Assembly: GCA_010645155.1 (NCBI GenBank)
Contig: CM021313.1
Span: 2,224,974-2,288,973 of the forward strand
Reading direction: 5' to 3'
Length of the DNA: 64,000 bases
Source of the DNA: Tigriopus japonicus
Taxonomy: Eukaryota > Arthropoda > Copepoda > Harpacticoida > Harpacticidae
Shown: positions 29,861-40,944 of the stretch, piece by piece
Layout of the letters: each line of letters opens with the position of its first letter
Position numbering within the stretch: position 1 is the stretch's first letter
Made by a program: the position numbers and the translations under genes
Notes under the pieces: model-generated
Told to the model about the DNA's origin: nothing
Seen by the model: the letters and a program-made list of their open reading frames with translations, nothing else
Database searches by the model: none

Positions 29861-30793
29861 AGTTTAGGTGGCAGTCCTTCAAAAAACCTTGGGCAGAGTC
29901 GGCTTGAAGCCACCTGGTAACGTTGAACTGGTTAGAGAGTTGCAAGTGTATCTTTAACTTGTAATATCAGGTGTGAATTCAAAAGCAATCAAAACCAGTC
30001 CTCCGCAGCGATCTCAAATTTAGATGATATTCCCACATTTTGATGTTCTAAACTTTTGGATGAACAATAAATGCCCGGGAAATTGCAAAAAATGGGTAAA
30101 ATTTGATGCTTAGGCTCCCAGACAAACAAATGTCAAAATTAGAGCAATAGAGCTCCCACCGAGAAGAAAAATTGGTTCAAGTGAAGTCACAAAATTGTAA
30201 TGCTTTGAGCGTTTGCTGCATATATGAGGGCCACGAAGACACAACGGTTGGATTGGTAAATTTTAAGACAGATATGTCATTTATACCAAAAGCTATTTTA
30301 TTGAATTTTGGGGGAAAAGGGCCTTTAAGTTCAACGTGCTTTTTATTTTTTTCACATTGATCATAGCCGTAGGAGAATGCATCCTTTGACATCAACTATA
30401 AACATCTATGCTTAAATTGAGCATATCCTGAATTGTCTTAATTCAAAAGACAGTCCCCTGATCATATTTAGGATACTTTTTGTTCTCATAGTAGTAGCGT
30501 TATTCCTGGAAAACAGAAAAGGATAACAGGTCCCGTTTCTTTCTCCAAAATGAGGAATCCGTTGCCTCTGAATTCCCTCTAGAAAGGAGAAAATATTACA
30601 AAGTACAATTTATAATTTTAAAAGCAGGCATTAGTTTTGAAGGTCATCAAATATGCGTTTTCAAACGTTTGAAAATGTCAATCAAAAAACTTAGTATTTG
30701 AGTTTAAACGACGCACACTTTCGCCTTCATGTTTTTTGTTGTTCAGATTTTACATTTGACAGCCTAGTTTTTTGCTTTGAAAAAAAAAAGATC

Positions 30794-31021
30794 CTAAAAC
30801 CAGAGATTGCTACTTCTTCGTCTAAAACTCCTGGACGAAGCCAAGTCTGTGATAGAAATGAAGGAGACCTCTCTATCAATGGCTAACTCCCTCAGTACTC
30901 TGACCTTTGTGCTGTCTTTTATGGAAATAAGACAATGAACATTCAAATAGAGCCCTTCTGTGGACTTAAGATCTTCCGATGGACCGAGTCTATTAGTTCT
31001 TGGACCTTCCTGTCTAACCAT
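30794..31021 (-). pseudogene. LINE apurinic-type endonuclease N-terminal fragment, degenerate
   Basis: Minus-strand reading LKSTEGLYLNVHCLISIKDS ... LRELAIDREVSFISITDLA resembles the start of LINE ORF2 endonucleases. In those, a strand ending LN-x-R-S-L is followed by a helix and then by a strand ending in ITET/ITD. Upstream on the same strand (31020-31430) lie Pro/Ser-rich frames in two other phases that could be the decayed ORF1/ORF2 lead-in. The segment 31418-31455 resembles 29905-29945 (TCGGCTTGAA core), suggesting that both belong to one old repeat family. Frames are broken, so this is a fossil. Confidence 0.5.
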
Positions 31022-31455
31022 AAAAAATCCTGCTTACTAACAAAAATTTTCCCTACAGGAAGGGATTTTTTGGGAGGGTCGTGGGCGGTCACATTGGAGT
31101 AGGACCTAAGTCTCCCATGAGAAAAAGTGGGAGGAGGGGCAGGATTATGGATGTTTGGGAAAAGGGTAGAAATAGAAATACAGGTTTTGTTGGGAGGGAA
31201 GGGAAATGGAACTGGGAGTTGGGAGGAGGGGGACAAGGACAAGGAGGGGAAGGCTGAAAGGATTAAGTGTTTGGGAGATGAGTTGGGGATTGGAGGCTAA
31301 CCTATAACCATGTGTAGGGGACAAAGAATTCCAATTAAGAGCTTGCAATTTTCCTAAATATAAAGCTTCTAAAGTGGCAATGAGCGACCATAATTGGCAG
31401 AATTTCAAACAACTTTTGGCAGCGTCGGCTTGAAACTATCTGTTAATGCTGGGCA

Positions 31456-33795
31456 TTAAGCCTATGGTGATTAGTGATTATGCCCATTTATCAAAACACG
31501 TAGAGAAAGAGTTGGCTAACGGAATGAAAAAAATGTCATTTTGACCCAAATTGAAAAATTACTTGTCGTAAAATCGTATGAACAATTAAGTGGCATCGCA
31601 ATAAAACACTTCGTTTTGAAGGATGAGCCAAAGATAAAAGTTGGACGTACGTGAACAACTCGTTTTTTTGGCCAAGTACTTAACAAACTTTCACTTCAAA
31701 GATGTACATACTCTTGAAAAAACTCCCAAGAAGTTTGTCAATATAGCCAAACGAATTTTTGTCTGCGACTTCGAAGTTTATTAAAAAATTGCTCATGTAA
31801 GTCCACCATGAGGGTGAAAAATCAAAATTAGTGCACTGGGAAAAGGAACGAGAAACGTTTTCTTTTTGGGTTTATGAGCGGTTATAAATACACCTTTTTG
31901 GAAGTGTCATGGCATTACATTTACTTTTTCGAAATAAAGGGACTTATTACTGAATATTTGTTACTTGTAATTTCGTTACAACTGCCCTGCATAGTAGCAT
32001 AACTTGAAATTTCCATCTTGTCCAACCATTGCAAAATATTTGAAATCCGCCATTCACAATCTGAATGTTCTCTTTTGTCTGGATTTTTCATTTGGTCGAA
32101 CACACAATATGGGTACAAGGCGTTCAAGGTCTGGCTGAAACTGCTTGTGCCAATCAAGGACCAGTTAATTGTCTTCTCTTTGTCAGCTTCCTTGAATAGT
32201 TATACCTCCAAGTTACCTGCAAGACCATGTTACTTATCTTTCCTCACTGTGTTTCAATCCCCGCACTTCAAAATTGCTTATGCCAACAATGGAGTCATTT
32301 TCAATTCGTATTGTGAAAAAAATTATGAACGATATCTGAAAAATCAGCGTGTTTCAAAGATATTCAAAAATGATCTTCCAGTCTCAAAGTTATGATACTG
32401 ACACTCATTTTCTTGTAGAAAAAAGGTCAGTCCCGTTCTCGCTTTCGTGACCCTCGTATATTCGCCTATTCTGTTTTGGTGAATATTCCAATCATTCGGG
32501 GTTATTAAAAGCCTATTCGAATTAAGATTTGGCCAAAACTTGAAAATATTGCTATATCATATTGAGATTATGATGTTTTTATTGTACAATCAAGAAGAAG
32601 TAGTATTTTGAGATTTTGTATTTTTTTGGTTTAAAATTCTCCAATCGTTTGAATCCATGGAAATCCTACGCGTCTGGGATTGAGAGTGGTAGTAGTACTA
32701 AAATTCGTCGAACCAGACCACTATTCCTGTCATTTTTTCCCCTATAAAAAATCTTATTTTCTCAGCAACACTAATTGCAAACTAACAACGCATTGTTATT
32801 CCTGAAGTCTGTTAAGCATTCATCTACCTTTGCCTCACTTATTGTTTGCAATGGTAAAATTTACTCATAAATTGAATTGAAGAGCGAATCCTCTTATAAA
32901 TGAACATTCAAATTTCTCCACTTGGCATCGTTGCGATTATATGTCTTGATTCGCTAGAGTTTTTCAAAACATTCCAATATTTAATTGTTAAAAAGCGACA
33001 CATGGCGCCAGTATCATCTCCGAACTAAGAACAATAGGTCAAATGGTTCTACTCGTTTCGAACGAACATTTTAATCTAAATTCCAGATCTATGTTTCACA
33101 TCTGTTTTTGCCAATTTGGAGGTGTTATTGAGTTAAGAGGGCTGAGCAAAAGGATGTGCAGTTTCTATTTTGGAAGTTCGCATCCGGCTCAAAACTGAAG
33201 GGAATTGTTGCAGGGAACACTTTGGCTTATAAAATAAAAGTTTTCAGAAGTTCAAAATTATTAGCTCCAACGATAATTTATTGCATTAAATGAATTTTGG
33301 CGGCTGATAAAAAAAAGAACATTTGATCGCAACTCTCAGAGATATGGTCTTAGCCAATCGATGGCAATAAGTTGGTAAACATCCACTTGAAAATCTTTCT
33401 TAACGACAGAGAGTTAATCAGAGTTGGGTCATCACTCATCAGAGTTAGGAGCTATGGGGAAAGTTCAAAATAGTCGGCCTGAGAGCATCCATAGTTCTCT
33501 ACACGTGGGCCTAAACCTCTTTGATAGTTGACATGTGGAATCATGAACCTAACACAACGATGCTACAGACGTAAGCCTTTCTTGTTTTACCCAATAACTG
33601 TACAATGAATTGTTGTGCACCAACTCCAAATTCAAATTTTTGGATCGAGACAGGCCTCCTCCAAAACGCTTACACAGAAAAAGTTCTGGGAATTTAAATC
33701 TGGTAATGAGCTAAGACTCAATTGAGTAAAATTTTGACCATGTTGGTGTTGCATAAATGATCCATTTTTTCGATGTAGGACAAGAATCCTACAAC
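31456..33795. other. Intergenic, AT-rich
   Basis: About 2.3 kb with no supported gene. Open frames near 31921-32395 on both strands have no recognisable domain. Confidence 0.4.
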
Positions 33796-33803
33796 AGAGC
33801 CAA

Positions 33804-34093
33804 CAGCCCTGTTCAATTATCTTATCTAGATACTATTTCCGGGAAAGTATCTTAAAGTATCTTTATCTAGATACTTTTTCGGGAAAGTATCTTAAAGTAT
33901 CTTTATCTAGATACATTTTCAGGAAAGTATCTTAAAGTATCTTTATCTAGATACTTTTTTCAGGAGAGTATCTTAAAGTATCTTTATCTAGATATTTTTT
34001 TCTGGAAAGTATATTGAGTTATCTTTATCTAGATACTTTGCAGAAAATACTATCTTATCTAGATACTTTTTCAAAGTATCTTGAACAGGTCTG
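33804..34093. mobile_element. hAT-type MITE with an internal 41-bp tandem array
   Basis: Ends are CAGCCCTGTTCAA and, reverse-complemented, CAGACCTGTTCAAG. The CAG termini and the perfect 8-bp duplication AGAGCCAA (33796-33803 and 34094-34101) are those of hAT transposons. The interior is about six copies of a ~41-bp unit, each with TATCTAGATAC followed by a spacer and AAAGTATCTTAAAGTATCTT. There is no coding capacity. Confidence 0.85.
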
Positions 34094-34881
34094 AGAGCCA
34101 ACTTGTACAGTGAGTCCCAAAATTGAGTTCATCTCTAGAATGTGTAAATTTTAAACCCACTAAAGTTACAGAAAATGAGAAGTCCGACAATGGCTTGTAA
34201 GGGGGGCATTTGAGGCTCTAATGGAGGACATTGATTGTTATCAGGGACGCTGAATGGTGTCAGAATAAGGCTCCCAAAAGGTTTGGGATGGCATCTATGT
34301 TGGTTCAAAAGTGGATGGCTGTGCGATGTAATGGCAAATATGTGGTCAACAGAGCAGGCAGAAGCAGAATGATCAACTTGACCAAGGGTCAAGAATGGTA
34401 ATCACCACTCCCTTTGCAGAAATTGAGTTTCTCAACAAGAAAGTTGCCTAAAGGTTGACTGTTCATGGTCACCCTAAAGATAAAAGATTTGCAAAGGTCT
34501 CAAATTAGAGGTCTTCTCTGATTGTGCCGTACTCTGCGGGACCTCGATTCTGATTAGACGAACTTTTGTCAAAATTAGTTTGTGGAAGAAATGGTCAGGA
34601 CTCAAAATATTTAGTTGAGGACTTGGAGCAAGTCCACTGTTGGGTTGGCCAGAGTAATCTGTCATTGAACGGGATGAAATTCCGCACAATGACGTATGGG
34701 ACGTCAAAATTAGATGTTCCACTTAAAGACAATGGAGGTTGTGATATTGAGCAAGTATCGTCCATGAGGGATTTAGGAGTTGTCATCCAAGATGATGGAA
34801 AGTTTAATGAGCATATCCAGTTGAAAGTGGGTAAGGCATTTCAAACGCTCGGCTGGATCTATCGCACTTTCAAGTCCAGAG

Positions 34882-35332
34882 CAAGAACCACTGTATTTCG
34901 CTGGACTGGGAGACTAACGAGAGGAATCATGATTTCCAGTAAGAACAGTTCAATTACGTTCTTCTGCAAATGACACCTTGCCTATGTTGATAAGAATACG
35001 TATTGCAATTTTCAGCTCAATCTAACGTCAGAGTCAAAAGTTATGCTCTCTCAAAGTTCAGTGCAAATCCTACCGAGAATGAATGAACTAGCCCTTTTGT
35101 GGTAATTGTTTTACCACAGACGGGCGAATTCATTCATTCTATGCTCACTTCAGTACATAAGTTTGAGAAGGCATAACTTTTCACTCCGCCATTCGATTGG
35201 GTTGAATATTGTAATATACCGTCTACTGAATACAAGCCAGGTCTCGTTTGCAGAAGAACGCAATTGAATTAATCCTTCTAAAAATCAAAATTCTCACCGT
35301 TAGCCTCTCACTCCAGTTTTCAGTGCTTCTTG
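34882..35332. mobile_element. 450-bp foldback MITE, copy 1, inserted in the LINE
   Basis: Left end CAAGAACCACTG and right end, reverse-complemented, CAAGAAGCACTG. The target duplication TCCAGAG occurs at 34875-34881 and 35333-35339, extendable to GTCCAGAG if the terminal G is counted as target. Removing the element and one duplication restores the LINE reading FKSR-DSITM, which shows exact insertion. The interior is a set of nested palindromes, including a GAATGAATGAACTAGCCC hairpin near the centre. There is no transposase. Confidence 0.88.
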
Positions 35333-35598
35333 TCCAGAGACAGTATTACGATGCTAACTCTGTACAAGTCGATTGTTCAACAGCATCTTGAATATGCTTC
35401 CCCCATTCGGGCTCCAATGAGTTCGGCAGGTTTGCAAAAGGTCGAGGAGGTCCAAAGATGTTTCACTAGGAACATCACAGGAATGAAAGAGCTCTTGAAT
35501 TGGGAGAGGCTCCAGAAGTTAAGGCTGCACAGTACTCAGAGAAGGTATGAAAGGTATCTGATACTGTATGTTTCCGTGCGAGCGTTCATGGGCTCTGT

Positions 35599-36048
35599 CA
35601 AGAAGCACTGGAATCATGGAGCGGGAGGCTAGCAATGAGAATAATGATTTCCACTAAGAACAATTCAATTACGTTCTTCTGCAAATGAGACCTTTCATAT
35701 GATGACAAGAATACGTATTTCAATTTTCAGCTCAATCGAACGTCGGAGACAAAAGTTATGCTCACTCAAAGTTCAGTGCAAATCCTACCGAGAATGAATG
35801 AACTAGCCCTTTTGTGGTAATCGTTTTACCACAAAAGGGCGAGTTCATTCATTCTATGCTCTCTTCAGTACATAAGTTTGAGAAGGCATAACTTTTCACT
35901 CCGGCTTTCGATTGGGCTGAAAATTGAAATACGTGTTCTTCTGAATGCAAACCAGGTCTCATTTGCAGAAGAACGCAAATGCTTCGTTTCTGCTGGAAAT
36001 CATAATTATCATTGCTAGCCTCCCACTCCATGATTTCCGTGCTTCTTG
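35599..36048. mobile_element. 450-bp foldback MITE, copy 2, inserted in the same LINE
   Basis: Ends CAAGAAGCACTGGAATCATG and, reverse-complemented, CAAGAAGCACGGAAATCATG, with inverted homology continuing for over 50 bp. The target duplication is GCTCTGT (35592-35598 and 36049-36055), or GGCTCTGT as 8 bp. The interior is closely similar to copy 1. Removing it rejoins the LINE HGL-CPNPGF region. Confidence 0.9.
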
Positions 36049-36695
36049 GCTCTGTCCTAACCCAGGATTTGAGATTAGTTGTAGCGATCGTAGAGGTTTT
36101 ACGTGCGTTCTGAGAGCACCTCCAAATCCAAGGGAATCGAGGCTATTTCGATCAATGAAGTCCTCGTCTCTTCTTTATCGGGCTCCTTCATTGTTCAATT
36201 TGTTACCCATTAGTCTTCGTCGGGAATATGTAGAAGCTGATCCTCTCACAGCATTTAAGGCAGGATTGGACACATTTTTAAATACTATTCCTGACCGACC
36301 CACCATTCAAGGGTAGAACAGATCTGCCAACAGTAACTCATTGGTAGATCAAATTTCTTTTAAACGGTAATTACATAAACCATATTAATCATTAATTATC
36401 TTTACAGGGAATCCCATTCCTTGTAGTGGTATTAAAAAATCCACATTATCGTACCAACCAAGTGCAAGTTGACATAACAAAGAGAGTTGGAGACTTGTGC
36501 ATTTTTATTTTCTACGGGACTATTTAAACAGGACCAATGATATTGACTAGAACCACAGAGTTGGCAGAGAGGAGACGCTGGGGCAGACAGGCCTATCATT
36601 TTGTTGGGCAATTTTCAGGCCCCAGCAGACCTTTGGCTGTGACGTTTTCCAAGGAGTTGTGCCCAAACAAGTTCGTTTCGTTTGTAGGGTTGAAG

Positions 36696-37247
36696 TAGGG
36701 GTGGGCGAGAAGCCGGTGTTGGTGCCAAGGTGTTGACACCAACTTTTTGGGCTTTCGGTGTCGGCATCAGCACCAGGTCTCTGGTGCCGACATTTTACAA
36801 ATTTTGGCTTCAAGAGTTTTTGAAAAACGTACTGCCCGCCCAAAAACTTGATCCCAATTTTGATTGTAAATGTGAAGGACTAAGCAAAATCCAATATCAT
36901 CATTTTTGGTACCATCATAAACATAAACGCAATTCAAGAAAATCACACACCCAGCTAGGGTATTTTAAAATGTAAGCTTATTTTTCCTCTCTCAAATTTA
37001 TGTTGCAGTAACATGAACTTAAATGTCTTTAGAATACGTAGGTCTGTCAAAACTGGTGCTTCATATTACAGTCCAGAAGGGCACATTTTGTTTGACTTAA
37101 TTATAAGGAACACGCTATCTGTGTCAGTGTCGACACCACGACGTTGATTGGCAACTTCAACACAGGTGCTGGTGTCGGCGTGGGTGTCAACCTTGCGGTG
37201 TCGGTGTCGGAGTCGAGGGCAAAATTGCCGCTGTCACCCATTCCTTA
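36696..37247. mobile_element. hAT-type non-autonomous element (552 bp)
   Basis: It starts TAGGGGTGGGCGA and ends so that the reverse complement reads TAAGGAATGGGTGA. A perfect 8-bp duplication GGTTGAAG flanks it (36688-36695 and 37248-37255). Sub-terminal regions are rich in GGTGTCGG and GGTGCC repeats on both strands, which fold against each other. Open frames inside are composition artefacts. Confidence 0.85.
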
Positions 37248-37590
37248 GGTTGAAGTCAGGGTCACTTGTTTTTGTTTGGGCACAACTTAAGTAATAATCT
37301 TCGGAAATATCAAGTTTTCACCTACAACCTTGGCTCTTCAACAGCTGTAACTCATCCAACAAAAGTTTCCGTATATCCGCCCTGTGACTAGAACAAATAT
37401 GAGCATGAGATTTTAGTGGAGTGAGTTATTCCAACAAGCAGAGGTATTAAGACTTTAAACATTGTTTTCAAGACCTAGAATCATTGAATGGACCCTTGAA
37501 CGCGAAAAAACTTGGATTCACCAAAGTGGGCTGAGCAGCCTAGCGCCGCAGCCAACGGCCCTGTTTTGTCACTAGCGGTATGATTTAAAG

Positions 37591-37816
37591 CAGGGGTGTG
37601 CAAACTTATTTAGCAGTGGGCCAAATTGGCCGGACCGTTGGCTCTCGCGGGCCACACAATCCAAAACAGCAAATAATTTCTAGGATAAAGTTCATGAAAA
37701 AATCAAAAAATCATGCTGCGGGCCAGTCTATTGCAAATGACAGATCCTCTCGCGGGCCACGAGAAATCAGCTCGCAGGCCACATTTGGCCCGCGGGCCAG
37801 GGTTTGCTCACCCCTG
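37591..37816. mobile_element. hAT (Charlie-like) MITE, 226 bp
   Basis: Terminal repeats CAGGGGTGTGCAAAC and GTTTGCTCACCCCTG. A perfect 8-bp duplication ATTTAAAG lies at 37583-37590 and 37817-37824. Internal GCGGGCCA motifs occur in both orientations, as in the widespread hAT families with CAGGGGTG ends. There is no coding capacity. Confidence 0.92.
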
Positions 37817-38459
37817 ATTTAAAGCACTCACTTGAAGCAAGGTCCTTGCTTGAACCAACCTTTTTGTTGGATTCTCTGTTGGAATTTTGGCCTTGAACAG
37901 ATTTAAAGAAATGAAATAAATATGCGGCAATCCTTTTCAACTTCAAAACTGGTCTCAAAAGTCTTCGGGATTCAAAAACGACTTTTCCAGCAAAAAACAT
38001 AATGGCCAGCTTGTCGTGAGTCATAATTGAGACCCAAAAACAATCATTGATCTCAACAACTATGATAACAAGGACAATGATGATGTTTCCTTCAAGCCCC
38101 AAATCTATTTTCAAGATCCTAAATGAGCTGAATCTGATCCAATCTATATGTTCTGACGATATTTCTGATCTATTTCTACTTTTCATTTTTTGTGATTACT
38201 CGCCGAGCCCAATCTCTTTTCTAGCAACGAGGGCATGCTTCATGAGAACTAAAGAATGAGAACTAGTTTTTGGTAAAGAAGCATCCCATGAGCTTCTTTA
38301 GTTTTTGGTGTAGTCTTAGATCATTTATCAATCACTAGATAGGGTGCAAGCTTTAGTCTGGCTGATTTGGCAAGCGGGGCGGAATGTGTTGAATTTATGA
38401 GGAAAAAGTCGCCCCACAACTGTTGAGCGGACAGTTAGTGTGACCAAAGTGAGTTTGAG

Positions 38460-38570
38460 TCCATTCCAACCCAAAGTTCTACCTTTCTCTCCTTGTGGGA
38501 CAAATGCAAGGCACTGTTCCAACTGTCCCAATGACTTCATCGAAGGCATGATCTCAACCATGCTCAAGGG
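38460..38570 (-). repeat. Coding-derived dispersed repeat, copy 1 (related to 54811-54922)
   Basis: On the minus strand this reads EIMPSMKSLGQLEQCLAFVP then QGEKGRTLGWNG. The plus strand at 54811-54922 encodes LGQLSKCFAFVPQGEYGR...DWNG. Similarity extends over about 110 bp at the DNA level and is clearer at the peptide level. I do not recognise the protein. It is likely a fragment of an old transposon or gene family. Confidence 0.5.
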
Positions 38571-38798
38571 TTTCAACAGGAATATGTATAACACAACTTC
38601 TATTCTTTAATAAATCTGGATTCTTTGACTGTAAATTTGAAAAAATCTATCAAAAACTACAATACTTATTTTGGTCCTAAGGGGTCTTGGGCCGCCGACC
38701 TTGTAAAAGATGATAACAAACTTAATCTTGGGAAAGTTATCAGTGGACTTCAGAACAAACCAGAAATCTAGTTCTCCATGACCATCAAATTCCAAGTA

Positions 38799-39145
38799 TT
38801 GCAGTTTTTAAGTGATTTCCTTTTTCTTCTTGAATTCTGTTAACAAGAACCAATCAATAGCTTCAAATGCTTACTCTTGTAATTCTAGTGTTAACTACTC
38901 TTCACAATACTCTTTGTTTGGAAAGACTGGAAGTTCTTGAGAAAGGCAATGATACTTAAAAGGATTGCAGTTTTTTAATGCTTTCCTTTTTCTTCTTGAA
39001 AACTGGAGACACTGGTCAAAAATGGGACCAATCAATCTTGAAATTTTTTTTTTTGAAATTTGTGAACTTTAGTCCTCTATCTACTCTACAAAATACGCTT
39101 TGTTTGGAAAGGCTGATAGTTTCTGAGAAAGTCAATGGATGTTGT
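38799..39145. repeat. Diverged tandem duplication, ~170-bp unit, two copies
   Basis: 38799-38963 and 38964-39145 share blocks in the same order: TTGCAGTTTTT, TTTCCTTTTTCTTCTTGAA, CCAATCAAT, CTTTGTTTGGAAAG and TTCTGAGAAAG-like. The copies differ by many substitutions and a small insertion. No coding content is recognised. Confidence 0.6.
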
Positions 39146-40944
39146 TGCGAGACCACGAGTCCTTCGACAAAGAATAGAAAAACCTGTCTTAGACCCAAAG
39201 AAATTCCAAGTTTGACCAATTGCTCTCCACATGTTCCTTGAAAAAAGGTTTGCACAATTTGAACACTAGTGTGAGGTATTCCTGACACTGGTTTATGTTT
39301 TCTTCCCATGATTCTCTGGCACAATTTACAACCTGATTAAAGGTTACTTTCGACAATCTTGTTTGCGATCCCTCCATGGTGAATAGTCTGATGCTTTCTT
39401 TCGCAGACAAACTCTGAATATCCAAAAAAATAATCAAAAGCCTCTCGTTCTCTTTCAAAGAATGCAAAGTTAGGTCCTGTACAATTCATGAACTATGTCG
39501 GGTCTTTACCCCAAGGAAGACCGCCGTATGAGTAAATGCTGGATAATAAAGCGTTTGTTAATGTTTAGAAAGTATTCGTGTATTTGTCGAATTTCTGGAG
39601 CCACAAATATTGGTTAAATCATCTTCTTGTACTTGTTTGTCACGGACTCGTACGCACGAGTTTTGAAATCTAATCCCACTATTGATGTCTTTCCGAAAAA
39701 CTAACGAATACTTATGTAGTGTGACTTTTATTTCTTGTAATTGTAAATTCCAAAAACGGAACTTCGCACGTTTTAACTTCCGGGTCCTTAATCCCTTTTC
39801 AGGCTGAAAAACGAAGTGGCAACCTTTACGTACATTAAAGTTTAGTCCTCTTTGGCTTAAGACACGGCCTACAGGGTGTCACCTTGAATGTGTCGCCAAC
39901 TTCATTACATTTGAAGGTCTAACAATGTCAGCCATTTCGCGTCTTAGAGTGAGTGAATCGTGATTTCCATCAGATTCGGTACTCGCGTTCTCTAAACTCG
40001 CATTATCGGATGAAATTCTGGCAGGATACAGGGAAAACGTCGCGCTTGGAAAATAGCTTTTATCATGGTATCTCTTATCTATTTCACTAACACATCCCGA
40101 CCTCCTTTTCGCCTGGGTCAAGTTTGTTATACACAAAAGGCCACTCAAGCAAAACTGAGATATCATAAACGACTGAGGTGATTGCGGAGAAATAGATAAC
40201 AATAAAGGCTCGGCTAGGGTCTTTCTTTCCGTCCACACGAATGCAAGCAATTGAGCAACGTCAAAAAGAAGCCCTAGGAAACCTCAGCTTGACGGATTTC
40301 CGAGCCGTGAATCAAATTTTCCCCACCTGCACGGACATCATTCACTCTCGAATCCAGTGGACTTTTGTGTCAGCATTCGCAGTAGTGGCTTCAAAACCGA
40401 GGGCCAAATGCGAAGGGACTTCACACTGAAGGTTGGTCAGTGCATCATGGGCGAGAATGCCTGCTGGATGGAGTGTGAGTAACGTAGCTTTAGGTCCGGG
40501 CAGCTGTAATTGTACCAGCATGTACAACGTAGGTAAGTCGGTAATATCGAAGATAGTAGAGCGAGTGCTACATTCGCGGTGACTCTTTTTTTTGTTAACT
40601 TGGATCTAGTCGTGAATTGCTCGCACACCTGAACACATATCAAGGCGGTGGTGCAAGTACGTGCATTTCACATTCAGTTGCTCTCACTCTTCGGTGTGTG
40701 TTAGTGAATGTGCGTGTGTAGTGAGTTCGGTGGCCGTGGTCGATTTCCTCAACTTTTGGTGCCATTGCTGTTGACTGCCATTCAGAACACTCGGTCCATT
40801 CCGACAGTCCGACCGACCAATCCACGACCATTCGACCAACGAGCAACCAACGTCAGGTGGTTCCACCTGATTGACTTGTATTTTGAGAAACTTATTCATT
40901 AAAAAGGAAAACGAGCAAGCTCGTGAGAGCCGTGGTGAATTGCC
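39146..40944. promoter_or_regulatory. Intergenic and GIPC upstream region
   Basis: 39.1-40.6 kb has no supported gene; the minus-strand frame at 39879-40250 lacks an ATG start and any known domain. From ~40.6 kb GC content rises, with GTGTGT and GACCGACC-type simple sequence. This last 300 bp probably holds the GIPC promoter and 5' UTR. Confidence 0.4.

Larger units (their letters stand above)
34560..36470 (+). mobile_element. 5'-truncated CR1/Jockey-like LINE, interrupted by two nested MITEs
   Basis: After removing the two inserts, the plus strand encodes the C-terminal part of a non-LTR reverse transcriptase protein. It has a thumb-like segment LEDLEQVHCWVGQ-type with LNGMKF (34613-34682), then MRDLGVVIQDDGKFNEHI, WIYRTFKSR, joined to DSITMLTLYKSIVQQHLEYA and VQRCFTRNITGM. 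Beyond the second insert it continues NPGFEISCSDRRGFT to LRREYVEADPLTAFKAGLD and stops at 36314-36316. The catalytic palm is missing, so the copy is 5' truncated. One small frameshift lies just before the second insert. The exact 3' end (~36470) is a guess because no tail repeat is obvious. Confidence 0.75.

Noticed and set aside
36547..36843. 98-codon minus-strand frame
   Set aside because: Lies over the hAT element end at 36696; the sequence reflects GGTGTCGG-type repeats.
39879..40250. 123-codon minus-strand frame
   Set aside because: Starts at a non-ATG codon, has no recognisable motifs and no splice partner.
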